Shown here: positions 1 to 5,132 of the stretch, piece after piece
Layout: each line of letters opens with the position of its first letter
Numbering within the stretch: the stretch's first letter is position 1
Assembly: GCA_013139755.1 (NCBI GenBank)
Contig: WTAG01000284.1
Location: forward strand, 1-5,140
Direction of reading: 5' to 3'
DNA: 5,140 bases
Source: Methylomarinum sp.
Lineage (GTDB): Bacteria > Pseudomonadota > Gammaproteobacteria > Methylococcales > Methylomonadaceae
Notes under the pieces: generated by a model
Told to the model about the DNA's origin: nothing
Databases searched by the model: none
The model's input: the letters and a program-made list of their open reading frames with translations, nothing else
Position numbers and translations under genes: made by a program

Positions 1-4
1 AAGA

Positions 5-80
5 CTCCCACCAAATTAATATGCGGTGGTGTTAACCACTTCCTCCCACCAAATTAATATGCGGTGGTGTTAACCACTTC
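5..80. repeat. Two perfect tandem copies of a 38-bp hairpin-forming unit
   Basis: Positions 5-42 and 43-80 are identical over 38 bp with no spacer. The flanks (AAGA at 1-4 and AACAATAG from 81) do not continue the unit, so the array appears to be exactly two copies. Each unit has three arms: CCACC (8-12), GGTGG (25-29) and ACCAC (35-39). GGTGG can pair back with CCACC (5 bp, 12-nt loop), or GTGGT (26-30) can pair forward with ACCAC (5 bp, GTTA loop); these two folds exclude each other. The second copy has the same arms at 46-50, 63-67 and 73-77. There is no coding frame of note. It could be a REP-like or non-autonomous mobile repeat, or a local duplication upstream of the methyltransferase gene. 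The repeat itself is certain; its role is unknown. Confidence 0.93.
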
Positions 81-158
81 AACAATAGCTAAAAACAAAA
101 AAATCACTTATAGTTCAACAGGTTTTAGCAACCATTTCTTTTAAACAACATACTGATA

Positions 159-178
159 GAATATTTTTAACAATATTC
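159..178. promoter_or_regulatory. 7-bp inverted repeat in the leader of the methyltransferase gene
   Basis: GAATATT (159-165) and AATATTC (172-178) are perfect inverted repeats separated by the six bases TTTAAC. It lies about 70 bp upstream of the start codon at 249, where a transcription-factor operator could sit. The surrounding DNA is very AT-rich, so a chance dyad is quite possible. I could not find a convincing pair of -35 and -10 boxes for this gene. Confidence 0.25.
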
Positions 179-191
179 AGGCTATATGTAT

Positions 192-204
192 TCTCTTCAA
201 GAGA
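192..204. promoter_or_regulatory. 13-bp odd-centred palindrome in the same leader
   Basis: TCTCTTCAAGAGA is a perfect dyad about a central C at 198. As RNA it would give only a 4-bp stem with a five-base loop, so a protein-binding site is more likely than a structural role. It is 44 bp before the start codon. The symmetry is visible in the sequence; function is a guess. Confidence 0.25.
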
Positions 205-237
205 CCCTATTTACTGACAGGCTCAATAGTAAAAACC

Positions 238-241
238 GAGG
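238..241 (+). promoter_or_regulatory. Ribosome-binding site of the methyltransferase gene
   Basis: GAGG at 238-241 is followed by seven bases and then ATG at 249. This is a standard Shine-Dalgarno core at good spacing, and it fixes the start at 249. The two GT4-like genes on the other strand have no comparable site. Confidence 0.8.
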
Positions 242-248
242 ATAATTT

Positions 249-1055
249 ATGAATAGCAACAATATAAATACAATAAAACAGCAATATTGGAAAATTCGTG
301 AATACAGTTATCAAATTTATCAAAACCCCAAAGGACTATTTAAAAAACTCTTTAAATATCTTTCTAGACCGATTAGAACTATTTGGCATACCTATAATAG
401 AACTATCGTAGATGCAGGCGGAGGAGTACTTATCCGTATACAACCTGCAATTAGCAACTCAGCTCGATGCGCCATTGTCAGCAGAACCTATGAAAAACCA
501 GAGCTGATTTCTATCGAAGCAAAATTAACAAAAGATGACATTGTAATGGAGCTTGGAACGGGAATAGGTTTTATTTCAACATATTGCGCAAAGAAAATTG
601 GCTCCAACCGAGTACATACTTTCGAAGCTAATCCAGATCTTGAGGAAATTATACGCGATACCTTTCATCTCAACAACGTATCGCCTTCACTCCAAATGTG
701 TATTCTCGGAGAAAGCAACGGTACTACAGAGTTTTTTACAAATCCAAATTTTAGTGCCTCATCAATTTATCGTACAAGCAAAAAATCTAATTGTATTAAT
801 GTACCAATGCGTTCTGCCAATGAAGAAATAAAAAAAATAAGCCCAACATTTCTCATTTTAGATATTGAGGGTGCGGAATATTCACTATTTAAGCACATCG
901 ATTTAAATGGGATTCACAAAATTGGAATGGAACTTCATGATCATATTATTGGTAACGAAAAAGCAGAAGAAATACTCTCTATATTAAAAAGTAAAGGTTT
1001 TTCAGAAAACCCTATTTATTCATCCAATCGAGCTATTTTTTTAGAACGATATTGA
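249..1055 (+). CDS. FkbM-family SAM-dependent methyltransferase
   Basis: This 268-residue protein is a probable class I SAM-dependent O-methyltransferase of the FkbM family. Visible motifs, in order: the glycine-rich SAM loop ELGTGIG at 101-107; the acidic end of the second strand, HTFEANP (123-129), expected to hold the SAM ribose; and LILDIEGAE (202-210), the family hallmark. The fold occupies roughly residues 85-265. The first 80 residues are a lysine- and aromatic-rich extension (for example KGLFKKLFKYLSRPIR at 28-43) that may bind membrane or partners. No signal peptide is seen, so it should be cytoplasmic. FkbM proteins methylate hydroxyls of polyketides, sugars and other glycan parts; beside glycosyltransferases, a sugar hydroxyl is the likely target (inference). 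It is a single gene, convergent with the leftward genes, with a strong ribosome site. The exact substrate cannot be read from sequence. Confidence 0.88.
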   Translation: MNSNNINTIKQQYWKIREYSYQIYQNPKGLFKKLFKYLSRPIRTIWHTYNRTIVDAGGGVLIRIQPAISNSARCAIVSRTYEKPELISIEAKLTKDDIVMELGTGIGFISTYCAKKIGSNRVHTFEANPDLEEIIRDTFHLNNVSPSLQMCILGESNGTTEFFTNPNFSASSIYRTSKKSNCINVPMRSANEEIKKISPTFLILDIEGAEYSLFKHIDLNGIHKIGMELHDHIIGNEKAEEILSILKSKGFSENPIYSSNRAIFLERY

Positions 1056-1059
1056 ACAC

Positions 1060-1260
1060 GCCTTGAGCTTGCTAGCACTATTAGCCCTTGATAGGGGATA
1101 GCCCGAAGGGCAATTTGCCTGTCCTGGCGCGGTTAGCACTATAGGAAACGCTAAATTGTTCCCGGTGAACCGCAGAGCTACTTGTGGGAGCCTTAACGAA
1201 GCAGGGTTTTGTGCATGGTCGAGACCTGCTGTTGCTTATTCATTCACCGCGTGGTAAATC
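1060..1260. other. GC-rich structured islet between convergent genes; possible mobile-element remnant
   Basis: The whole gap 1056-1317 has no convincing gene. Its centre is far richer in GC than its surroundings. Short stems are dense: GCCCTT (1084-1089) with AAGGGC (1106-1111), or alternatively GCCC-GAA-GGGC (1101-1111); GCGGTT (1129-1134) with AACCGC (1168-1173), enclosing the competing pair TTAGC/GCTAA (1133-1137, 1150-1154); and AGCAGG (1200-1205) with CCTGCT (1225-1230), enclosing GGTC-GA-GACC. TAGCACTAT occurs twice, at 1073-1081 and 1134-1142. A plus-strand frame stays open for 51 codons from 1102 to the TAA at 1255-1257, including PVNRRATCGSLNEAG. This tail loosely resembles the variable C-termini of IS605-type TnpB proteins, so the islet could be a tnpB 3' end with its right-end/omega-RNA region. 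That is a weak inference; an unknown structured RNA or intergenic repeat is equally possible. No clear intrinsic terminator was found. Confidence 0.4.
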
Positions 1261-1317
1261 GATTTTCAAAGTTGAGCTAGGACTGATATTGCAGGCTAAA
1301 TTCATCAATTAAAATTA

Positions 1318-2082
1318 CTACCTAAATTTTTTTAAAGCACTCTCTATTTTATAAAAAAAATAATATAGTTTTAATATCGCTAGATTTATGTTTTTTCTAT
1401 TCTCGGAAATTATTTTAGCAGATACAACATGATTATTAATTTTAAAATAATGATGAGTAAATCGTAGATCACTTCTTCCTAATGAAGAAATATGAAAATT
1501 TTCTTTCCAGGCTAAATAAGTTAACGACAATTGATCTCTTTTAGGGCCTGTACAATATTCATTCCACCATAATTCCATAAAATCAGATAACTTTTGACTC
1601 TTTTTTCTAACAATTATGTTAGCCTCAAATAATCCATAATTCGCTGGAAATTTATTTCTTCTATATTTTAGTAGTTGTCGTCCAATAACGAATGGGGATT
1701 CAAGCCCCCTAAAAGCACAATTATATGCCTCATCATAAACACAACTTCTTTGGCAATGTTCAAAAAAGAATAAATCTCCTTCTTTTGATGCAACATCACT
1801 TGCAAATTCATAAACATCACCCACTATATTGATTGACCCATCAATATAGATAGTTAGGTCATATTCACTCAATGGTTCAATTAAATGGGGATGTATTTTA
1901 ACGTATCTATTTGTATCTTTATGATTAAGCCCTAGGTCAGGGGGTCTTTTATAAATCCAGGGGGAACTAACGTTTTTCTCGTCGTCAGAAAAGAAATAAT
2001 AATCTATCCGAGAATCAATTCTTTTAGGGATATTCACATTATCATATCCCCCCGTTATGCATGTGTAGACCGCTATTCTCAT
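1318..2082 (-). CDS. DUF616 (TOD1/MUCI70-like) putative glycosyltransferase
   Basis: This 254-residue protein matches the DUF616 family, now described as a TOD1/MUCI70 glycosyltransferase-like domain. Recognisable blocks are VYTCITGGYD (5-14), the YYFFSDD strand (28-34), NRYVKIHPHL (58-67), LTIYIDGSINI (76-86) with the acidic IDG at 80-82, FFEHCQRSCVYDEAYNC (106-122), YGLFEANIIVR (149-159), and WWNEYCTGPKRDQLS (172-186). RDQLS is highly typical of the family. The domain covers residues 1-195, nearly the whole protein, so it appears complete. The last 25 residues are aromatic and basic and could lie on the membrane. There is no signal peptide. The plant relatives include a protein linked to mucilage xylan; for bacterial members a sugar-transfer role is inferred from fold and neighbours. 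It is the last of three leftward genes, 199 bp after the GT4-like gene at 2282-3316. Its ribosome site is weak (AAAGA six bases before ATG). Confidence 0.82.
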   Translation of the reverse strand: MRIAVYTCITGGYDNVNIPKRIDSRIDYYFFSDDEKNVSSPWIYKRPPDLGLNHKDTNRYVKIHPHLIEPLSEYDLTIYIDGSINIVGDVYEFASDVASKEGDLFFFEHCQRSCVYDEAYNCAFRGLESPFVIGRQLLKYRRNKFPANYGLFEANIIVRKKSQKLSDFMELWWNEYCTGPKRDQLSLTYLAWKENFHISSLGRSDLRFTHHYFKINNHVVSAKIISENRKNINLAILKLYYFFYKIESALKKFR

Positions 2083-2106
2083 ATTTAATCTTTGCTATTT
2101 ACGGGG

Positions 2107-2133
2107 TTTATAAAGGTAGTTAAAAATTTTCAA
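2107..2133 (-). promoter_or_regulatory. Weak candidate promoter for the DUF616 gene
   Basis: On the minus strand TTGAAA (2128-2133) and TATAAA (2107-2112) resemble -35 and -10 boxes, with a spacer of 15 bp, which is shorter than the preferred 17. It lies about 25 bp upstream of the start at 2082. The 199-bp gap 2083-2281 holds no gene; apart from this it shows a C7 run at 2167-2173 and the palindrome ATAGCTAT at 2243-2250. The gene could instead be read through from the two genes upstream. Confidence 0.22.
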
Positions 2134-2281
2134 TTGCTAATTTATTGGAAATATTCACAAAAAATACCCCCCCGACGGACTAAAGTTTGTTAACTGCCAT
2201 TTCAAAACATTCAAACTAACTAAATCATCCCGTGGACCTACTATAGCTATCGAAATTTAGAGTGTTGAACAAAGATGTCTT

Positions 2282-3316
2282 TTAGATACGTAATAATATC
2301 CAATATTTAATCACGTAATTAATAATGCGCACATGTAACTTTGGGGCAACATTTATTTTTACTTGTTCTGAATCAAACAAATCTGCCAGCACTTTTAGCC
2401 ATAATTTACCTACAACACTTGGTGAATAATGTTTTTTTGCAAAATGATTCGCTTCTACTCCAATTTTTTCCCTGATACTTTCATTCTTACATTCAAGAAT
2501 GGTTTCTGAAAAATCTTCAAGTGAATCAGCTATCAAACAATTTACTCTATCTTGTGCAATATCTAAATACGATTGTATTGGTGTGATAATTGTTGGCATA
2601 CCCAATGACATAAACAACGTCAGACGATTTGTTGATTTTATATTAAATCGTTCCCCTGCTGGCAATGGAATAATTGCAACATCACATTGAAGAATATCTT
2701 CATAAACCGTTTCCAAAGACCACTGACATGTTGCCCACTCTGCATTAGATATTGAAATCACATCAATTTTATCTTTTAACTCTTCATCTGCATACAGTTT
2801 CTTAATAAAGTCTTGAATAAAAATGGGGGTTCCTTGCCCTATCCATACTATCTTTAGTCGGTCATTAACCTGCCTATAGTCAGTTTTAAAACTATTCACT
2901 GGAGTCTCAAGCATATCATCGATTATGGTGGCAGAATCGAGTTTTAATAATTTTTTTAACGCAACTGTTGTTACAATTGTAGTGTCAAAATAATTTGAAT
3001 ATTCGCCAGGAAATGGATCACATTGAATCGCTACCGTCTTAACTCCATTTAATCGTAGTAATTCACTTAATTTAAAACTCATCCATCCAGGTTTTTGAAA
3101 AAAAACCACGTCATATTTTTCTTTTAATATTATTTTCAGCAGAGAAAAAAAGTATTTAGAGTAGTTTTTCTCGTATTCATAAAAGTTTTCAGCAATTACA
3201 GAAGAGTCTAGACCTACCCCAATAAAATACTCATGAATACGATACCCTTGAAGACGCGAACTAGCACGATTGTAGTCGCTAGTTAAAACCCAGCCTATTT
3301 TTTTGTTATTAACCAT
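2282..3316 (-). CDS. GT4-like (GT-B fold) glycosyltransferase with altered donor site
   Basis: This 344-residue protein looks like a GT-B fold glycosyltransferase related to family GT4. The N-terminal half carries ASSRLQGYRIHEYF (18-31) and strands such as YDVVFFQKPG (68-77). The C-terminal donor half starts near KIVWIGQGTP (155-164) and holds CDVAIIPLPAG (211-221) and NIKSTNRLTLFMSLGMPTI (225-243). The last motif is the usual KSxNRL...GxP signature, but the position that normally carries the donor-binding glutamate is Leu234, with TTG at 2615-2617. Activity or donor choice may therefore differ. The C-terminus (LHVRIINYVIKYWILLRI) is hydrophobic and basic, probably membrane-associated. There is no signal peptide; the protein should act on the cytoplasmic side. 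The gene starts 6 bp after the GT4-like gene at 3323-4474 and has no clear Shine-Dalgarno, which suggests translational coupling. It shares N- and C-terminal motifs with that gene and is likely a diverged paralogue. The sugar specificity is unknown. Confidence 0.8.
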   Translation of the reverse strand: MVNNKKIGWVLTSDYNRASSRLQGYRIHEYFIGVGLDSSVIAENFYEYEKNYSKYFFSLLKIILKEKYDVVFFQKPGWMSFKLSELLRLNGVKTVAIQCDPFPGEYSNYFDTTIVTTVALKKLLKLDSATIIDDMLETPVNSFKTDYRQVNDRLKIVWIGQGTPIFIQDFIKKLYADEELKDKIDVISISNAEWATCQWSLETVYEDILQCDVAIIPLPAGERFNIKSTNRLTLFMSLGMPTIITPIQSYLDIAQDRVNCLIADSLEDFSETILECKNESIREKIGVEANHFAKKHYSPSVVGKLWLKVLADLFDSEQVKINVAPKLHVRIINYVIKYWILLRI

Positions 3317-3322
3317 TACAAT

Positions 3323-4474
3323 TTATTTTTTGTTTTTTAAACACGACTGAATACCTTTTACAATAAATTTAAAATGGACAATTGCCTCATATATGGTAGA
3401 AATAACAAAATTTTTACGTTGTTTAGATACATCATTATACACTTCCATTATTTCCTCTAAAACATTATTCCATTGTCTTGTTCTAACACTTGGAGAATAA
3501 TTTTCAAATGAATCTATTTTGGCCTTTCCCCCCATTCGTAGTCGGGCATCCGCATTCTCTATCAAATAGCTTAACGCACTGACCCATTCTTCTTCTGATT
3601 CAACTAGAAGTCCATTACTCCTGTTATTAATCGCCTTTCGATACGAATCTGTCGAACTGGCAATACTTGGAATACCGCATGCACCAGCCTCAATATATTT
3701 CAGTTCACTCTTCGCTTGACAAAACATTTCACTTAACTCTAATGGAATAAGGTTAATATCAACTTTTGTTATTTCTTCTGGAAATTTGTTGTATGGCACA
3801 AAACACTTTCTTGTAATGCGATCTTCAAAAGATAACATTTTTCCTTGCAATTGCAATTCACCCACAATATTTAAGCGAACATTAGGATATTTATCTAATA
3901 TTATGGCGAGAGGTTCTGCTAAAATTGCAAAATCAAAATCATGTGACGGTGATCCACTAAAATACCCCAGTTTAATTTCTTTGCTATCATCCCTACTATT
4001 TTTACGCTGAAGTTTTTTTGCACTTTCCAAAAAGCTATTATTTAACCCATTTCTGAGAATATAAACATCTTTCCCCAGCTGTTTCACTTTATCGGCAATA
4101 TAATCAGTCGAAACAATAACACAGTCACTGGCTAACATTGCATCTAATCGAGGTTGTATAAAATCCACATGTTGTGAACGGCCAATTTTTTTAAAATATG
4201 AGGCCACTTCTAGTTCAAACAAAAGATCATCACTTTCGTAAACAACGATAATACCCTTCGCTTTTGCTCTTGCAATGATCCTAGCTGTTGCTTTATCCAA
4301 AATTACACGGCAAAGAATTACAAGATCCACATCTAATTTAATATTTGAATCATAAATCCACTGTACTTTTGTATAATGATTGGCATGTGCTAAATATTCT
4401 GATGGTTGATAGCAACGTAACTGAGTTGTACCAAATGAAACCGGCGATTGGTGACTTAACCATAAAATTTTCAT
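3323..4474 (-). CDS. GT4-like (GT-B fold) glycosyltransferase
   Basis: This 383-residue protein is a probable retaining GT-B glycosyltransferase of the GT4 type. In order: the N-terminal strand MKILWLSHQSP (1-11); TTQLRCYQPSEYL (16-28); the block VVYESDDLLFE (77-87), common in this subclass; ILRNGLN (139-145), ending the acceptor half; KLGYFSGSPSHDFD (168-181), opening the donor half; NVRLNIVGEL (198-207); VDINLIPL (238-245); and AKSELKYIEAGACGIPSIAS (254-273). In the last motif Lys255, Ser256 and Glu262 are the expected donor-binding residues, so it should be active. Its length is normal for the family. There is no signal peptide, and the C-terminal 30 residues are amphipathic and lysine-rich. 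It would transfer a nucleotide sugar onto a growing glycan in the cytoplasm; the sugar and acceptor cannot be told. It is the first leftward gene after the insertion sequence and probably forms an operon with the gene 6 bp downstream. No clear Shine-Dalgarno precedes ATG at 4474. Confidence 0.87.
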   Translation of the reverse strand: MKILWLSHQSPVSFGTTQLRCYQPSEYLAHANHYTKVQWIYDSNIKLDVDLVILCRVILDKATARIIARAKAKGIIVVYESDDLLFELEVASYFKKIGRSQHVDFIQPRLDAMLASDCVIVSTDYIADKVKQLGKDVYILRNGLNNSFLESAKKLQRKNSRDDSKEIKLGYFSGSPSHDFDFAILAEPLAIILDKYPNVRLNIVGELQLQGKMLSFEDRITRKCFVPYNKFPEEITKVDINLIPLELSEMFCQAKSELKYIEAGACGIPSIASSTDSYRKAINNRSNGLLVESEEEWVSALSYLIENADARLRMGGKAKIDSFENYSPSVRTRQWNNVLEEIMEVYNDVSKQRKNFVISTIYEAIVHFKFIVKGIQSCLKNKK

Positions 4475-4528
4475 TTTTAATTAATTATTCAAAAATGGCA
4501 TTGGAGATAAATAAAAAGACCCTTAAGT

Positions 4529-4573
4529 TATGGTAATTTCGCCATAAAAAGAAACTTCTAATGTATAAGTCAA
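4529..4573 (-). promoter_or_regulatory. Candidate promoter of the two-gene glycosyltransferase operon, with overlapping dyad
   Basis: On the minus strand TTGACT (4568-4573) is a near-consensus -35 box and TTTTAT (4544-4549) a fair -10, 18 bp apart, placing the start of transcription about 60 bp before the gene at 4474. An inverted repeat TATGG/CCATA (4529-4533 and 4542-4546) overlaps the -10 and start region, where a repressor could bind. The promoter lies between the insertion-sequence end and the gene, so it would have survived the insertion. Prediction by eye only; AT-rich DNA gives many false matches. Confidence 0.35.
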
Positions 4574-4620
4574 AGGTTCCATAAGCATTCATATTAATGA
4601 TGTCTCTTCCAACTAAACAA

Positions 4621-4642
4621 CCACCCGCTAAAAGACGGGTGG
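4621..4642 (-). terminator. Right-end hairpin of the insertion sequence, also a likely tnpA terminator
   Basis: CCACCCG (4621-4627) pairs perfectly with CGGGTGG (4636-4642) around an eight-base loop. Read leftward, the stem is followed by TTGTTTAGTT, a moderately T-rich tail, so it could end tnpA transcription as well as serve as the transposase-binding hairpin. Read rightward there is no T run. Confidence 0.6.
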
Positions 4643-4656
4643 GTTAGAGAGCTTGG

Positions 4657-4669
4657 CGACTGAAAGTCG
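4657..4669. repeat. Small hairpin in the insertion-sequence 3' region
   Basis: CGACT and AGTCG form a 5-bp stem around GAA. It sits between the stop-codon hairpin and the right-end hairpin, so the tail of about 70 bases has three stems in a row. Confidence 0.5.
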
Positions 4670-4673
4670 GGAT

Positions 4674-4692
4674 ACAGGGCGAACAGCCCTGT
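4674..4692 (-). repeat. Hairpin beginning at the tnpA stop codon
   Basis: ACAGGGC (4674-4680) and GCCCTGT (4686-4692) form a perfect 7-bp stem with a five-base loop. On the minus strand its first base is the final A of the TGA stop codon of tnpA. No T run follows, so it is more likely a structural or stabilising element of the 3' region than a terminator. Confidence 0.6.
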
Positions 4693-5132
4693 CATTCATG
4701 CTCACCATACTCTGTTTTAAAGTTATCGTTCGGGTTTGCTTCAAAGTGATGCTCCAGATAATTCGTTATCATTTCTTCAGTCATCTGACCTACCGTGACA
4801 CAAAAATACCCTCTTGCCCAAAAATGCTTTCCCCAATAACGTTTTTTTAATTTTGGAAATTCTTCAAAAAGCTTTCTTGCACTACGTCCTTTTATCCTTC
4901 GCATTATTTCGCTTGGAGCCATATTAGGAGGCGCAGAAACCACTATGTGTACGTGATCCTTACTAACAACGCCAGACAAAACCTTGATTTCAAATGCTTC
5001 ACAAGTTTGCCTGACCAACTCTCTTACCCGCAAGCTAACATCACCATTTAATACCTGGTATCTATATTTTGTTACCCAAACAAAATGGTATTCGATATTG
5101 TAAACTGTATGACTGCCATAGCGATAATCCAT
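4692..5132 (-). CDS. tnpA: IS200/IS605-family transposase TnpA (Y1 HUH nuclease)
   Basis: This 146-residue protein is a TnpA single-strand transposase. The N-terminus GSHTVYNIEYHFVWVTKYRYQVL (6-28, spanning the first strand) is typical of the family. The metal-binding HUH motif is His60-Val61-His62 in SKDHVHIVVSAPP. KGRSARKL (81-88) and KRYWGKHFWARGYF (97-110) follow, and the catalytic tyrosine is most likely Tyr125 in ITNYLEHH. All key residues are present and the length is normal, so it may be active. TnpA works as a dimer, cutting and joining single-stranded ends at replication forks. The ATG at 5132 gives the usual family start, but only eight bases lie upstream in the window, so neither a ribosome site nor a slightly longer start can be judged. 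It is read in the same direction as the glycosyltransferase genes, 217 bp upstream of the first. Confidence 0.93.
   Translation of the reverse strand: MDYRYGSHTVYNIEYHFVWVTKYRYQVLNGDVSLRVRELVRQTCEAFEIKVLSGVVSKDHVHIVVSAPPNMAPSEIMRRIKGRSARKLFEEFPKLKKRYWGKHFWARGYFCVTVGQMTEEMITNYLEHHFEANPNDNFKTEYGEHE

Noticed and set aside
5..80. CRISPR array or integron attC site
   Set aside because: The two 38-bp units touch directly with no spacer and no third copy, and no cas gene is nearby. The GTTAACC in each unit does not fit the integron GTTRRRY core, and there is no integrase or cassette structure.
598..831. Open frame on the plus strand inside the methyltransferase gene
   Set aside because: It lies wholly within a gene with clear family motifs in another frame, and has no ribosome site or recognisable domain.
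1084..1116. Intrinsic terminator of the methyltransferase gene
   Set aside because: The GCCCTT/AAGGGC pairing has a long loop and the following AATTTG is not a real T run; the alternative 4-bp stem is too weak for a confident call.
2167..2173. C7 homopolymer as a phase-variation tract; also a C6 run at 2048-2053 inside the DUF616 gene
   Set aside because: Runs of six or seven are short for phase-variable switching. The C6 run encodes part of a conserved family motif (ITGGYD), and the C7 run is intergenic and about 85 bp upstream of the start, outside the candidate promoter spacer.
2271..2282. AAAGA-TG-TCTTT dyad at the stop codon of the GT4-like gene at 2282-3316, as a terminator
   Set aside because: The stem is only 5 bp of mostly A-T pairs with a two-base centre and no T run, so it would not terminate transcription.
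2499..4536. Plus-strand open frames at 2499-2690, 3786-4010 and 4345-4536
   Set aside because: They lie mostly or wholly antisense to the two glycosyltransferase genes, have no recognisable motifs, and are expected by chance opposite AT-rich genes.
4653..4850. Plus-strand open frame of 65 codons overlapping the IS end
   Set aside because: It is antisense to tnpA and crosses its 3' hairpins; no domain or ribosome site supports it.
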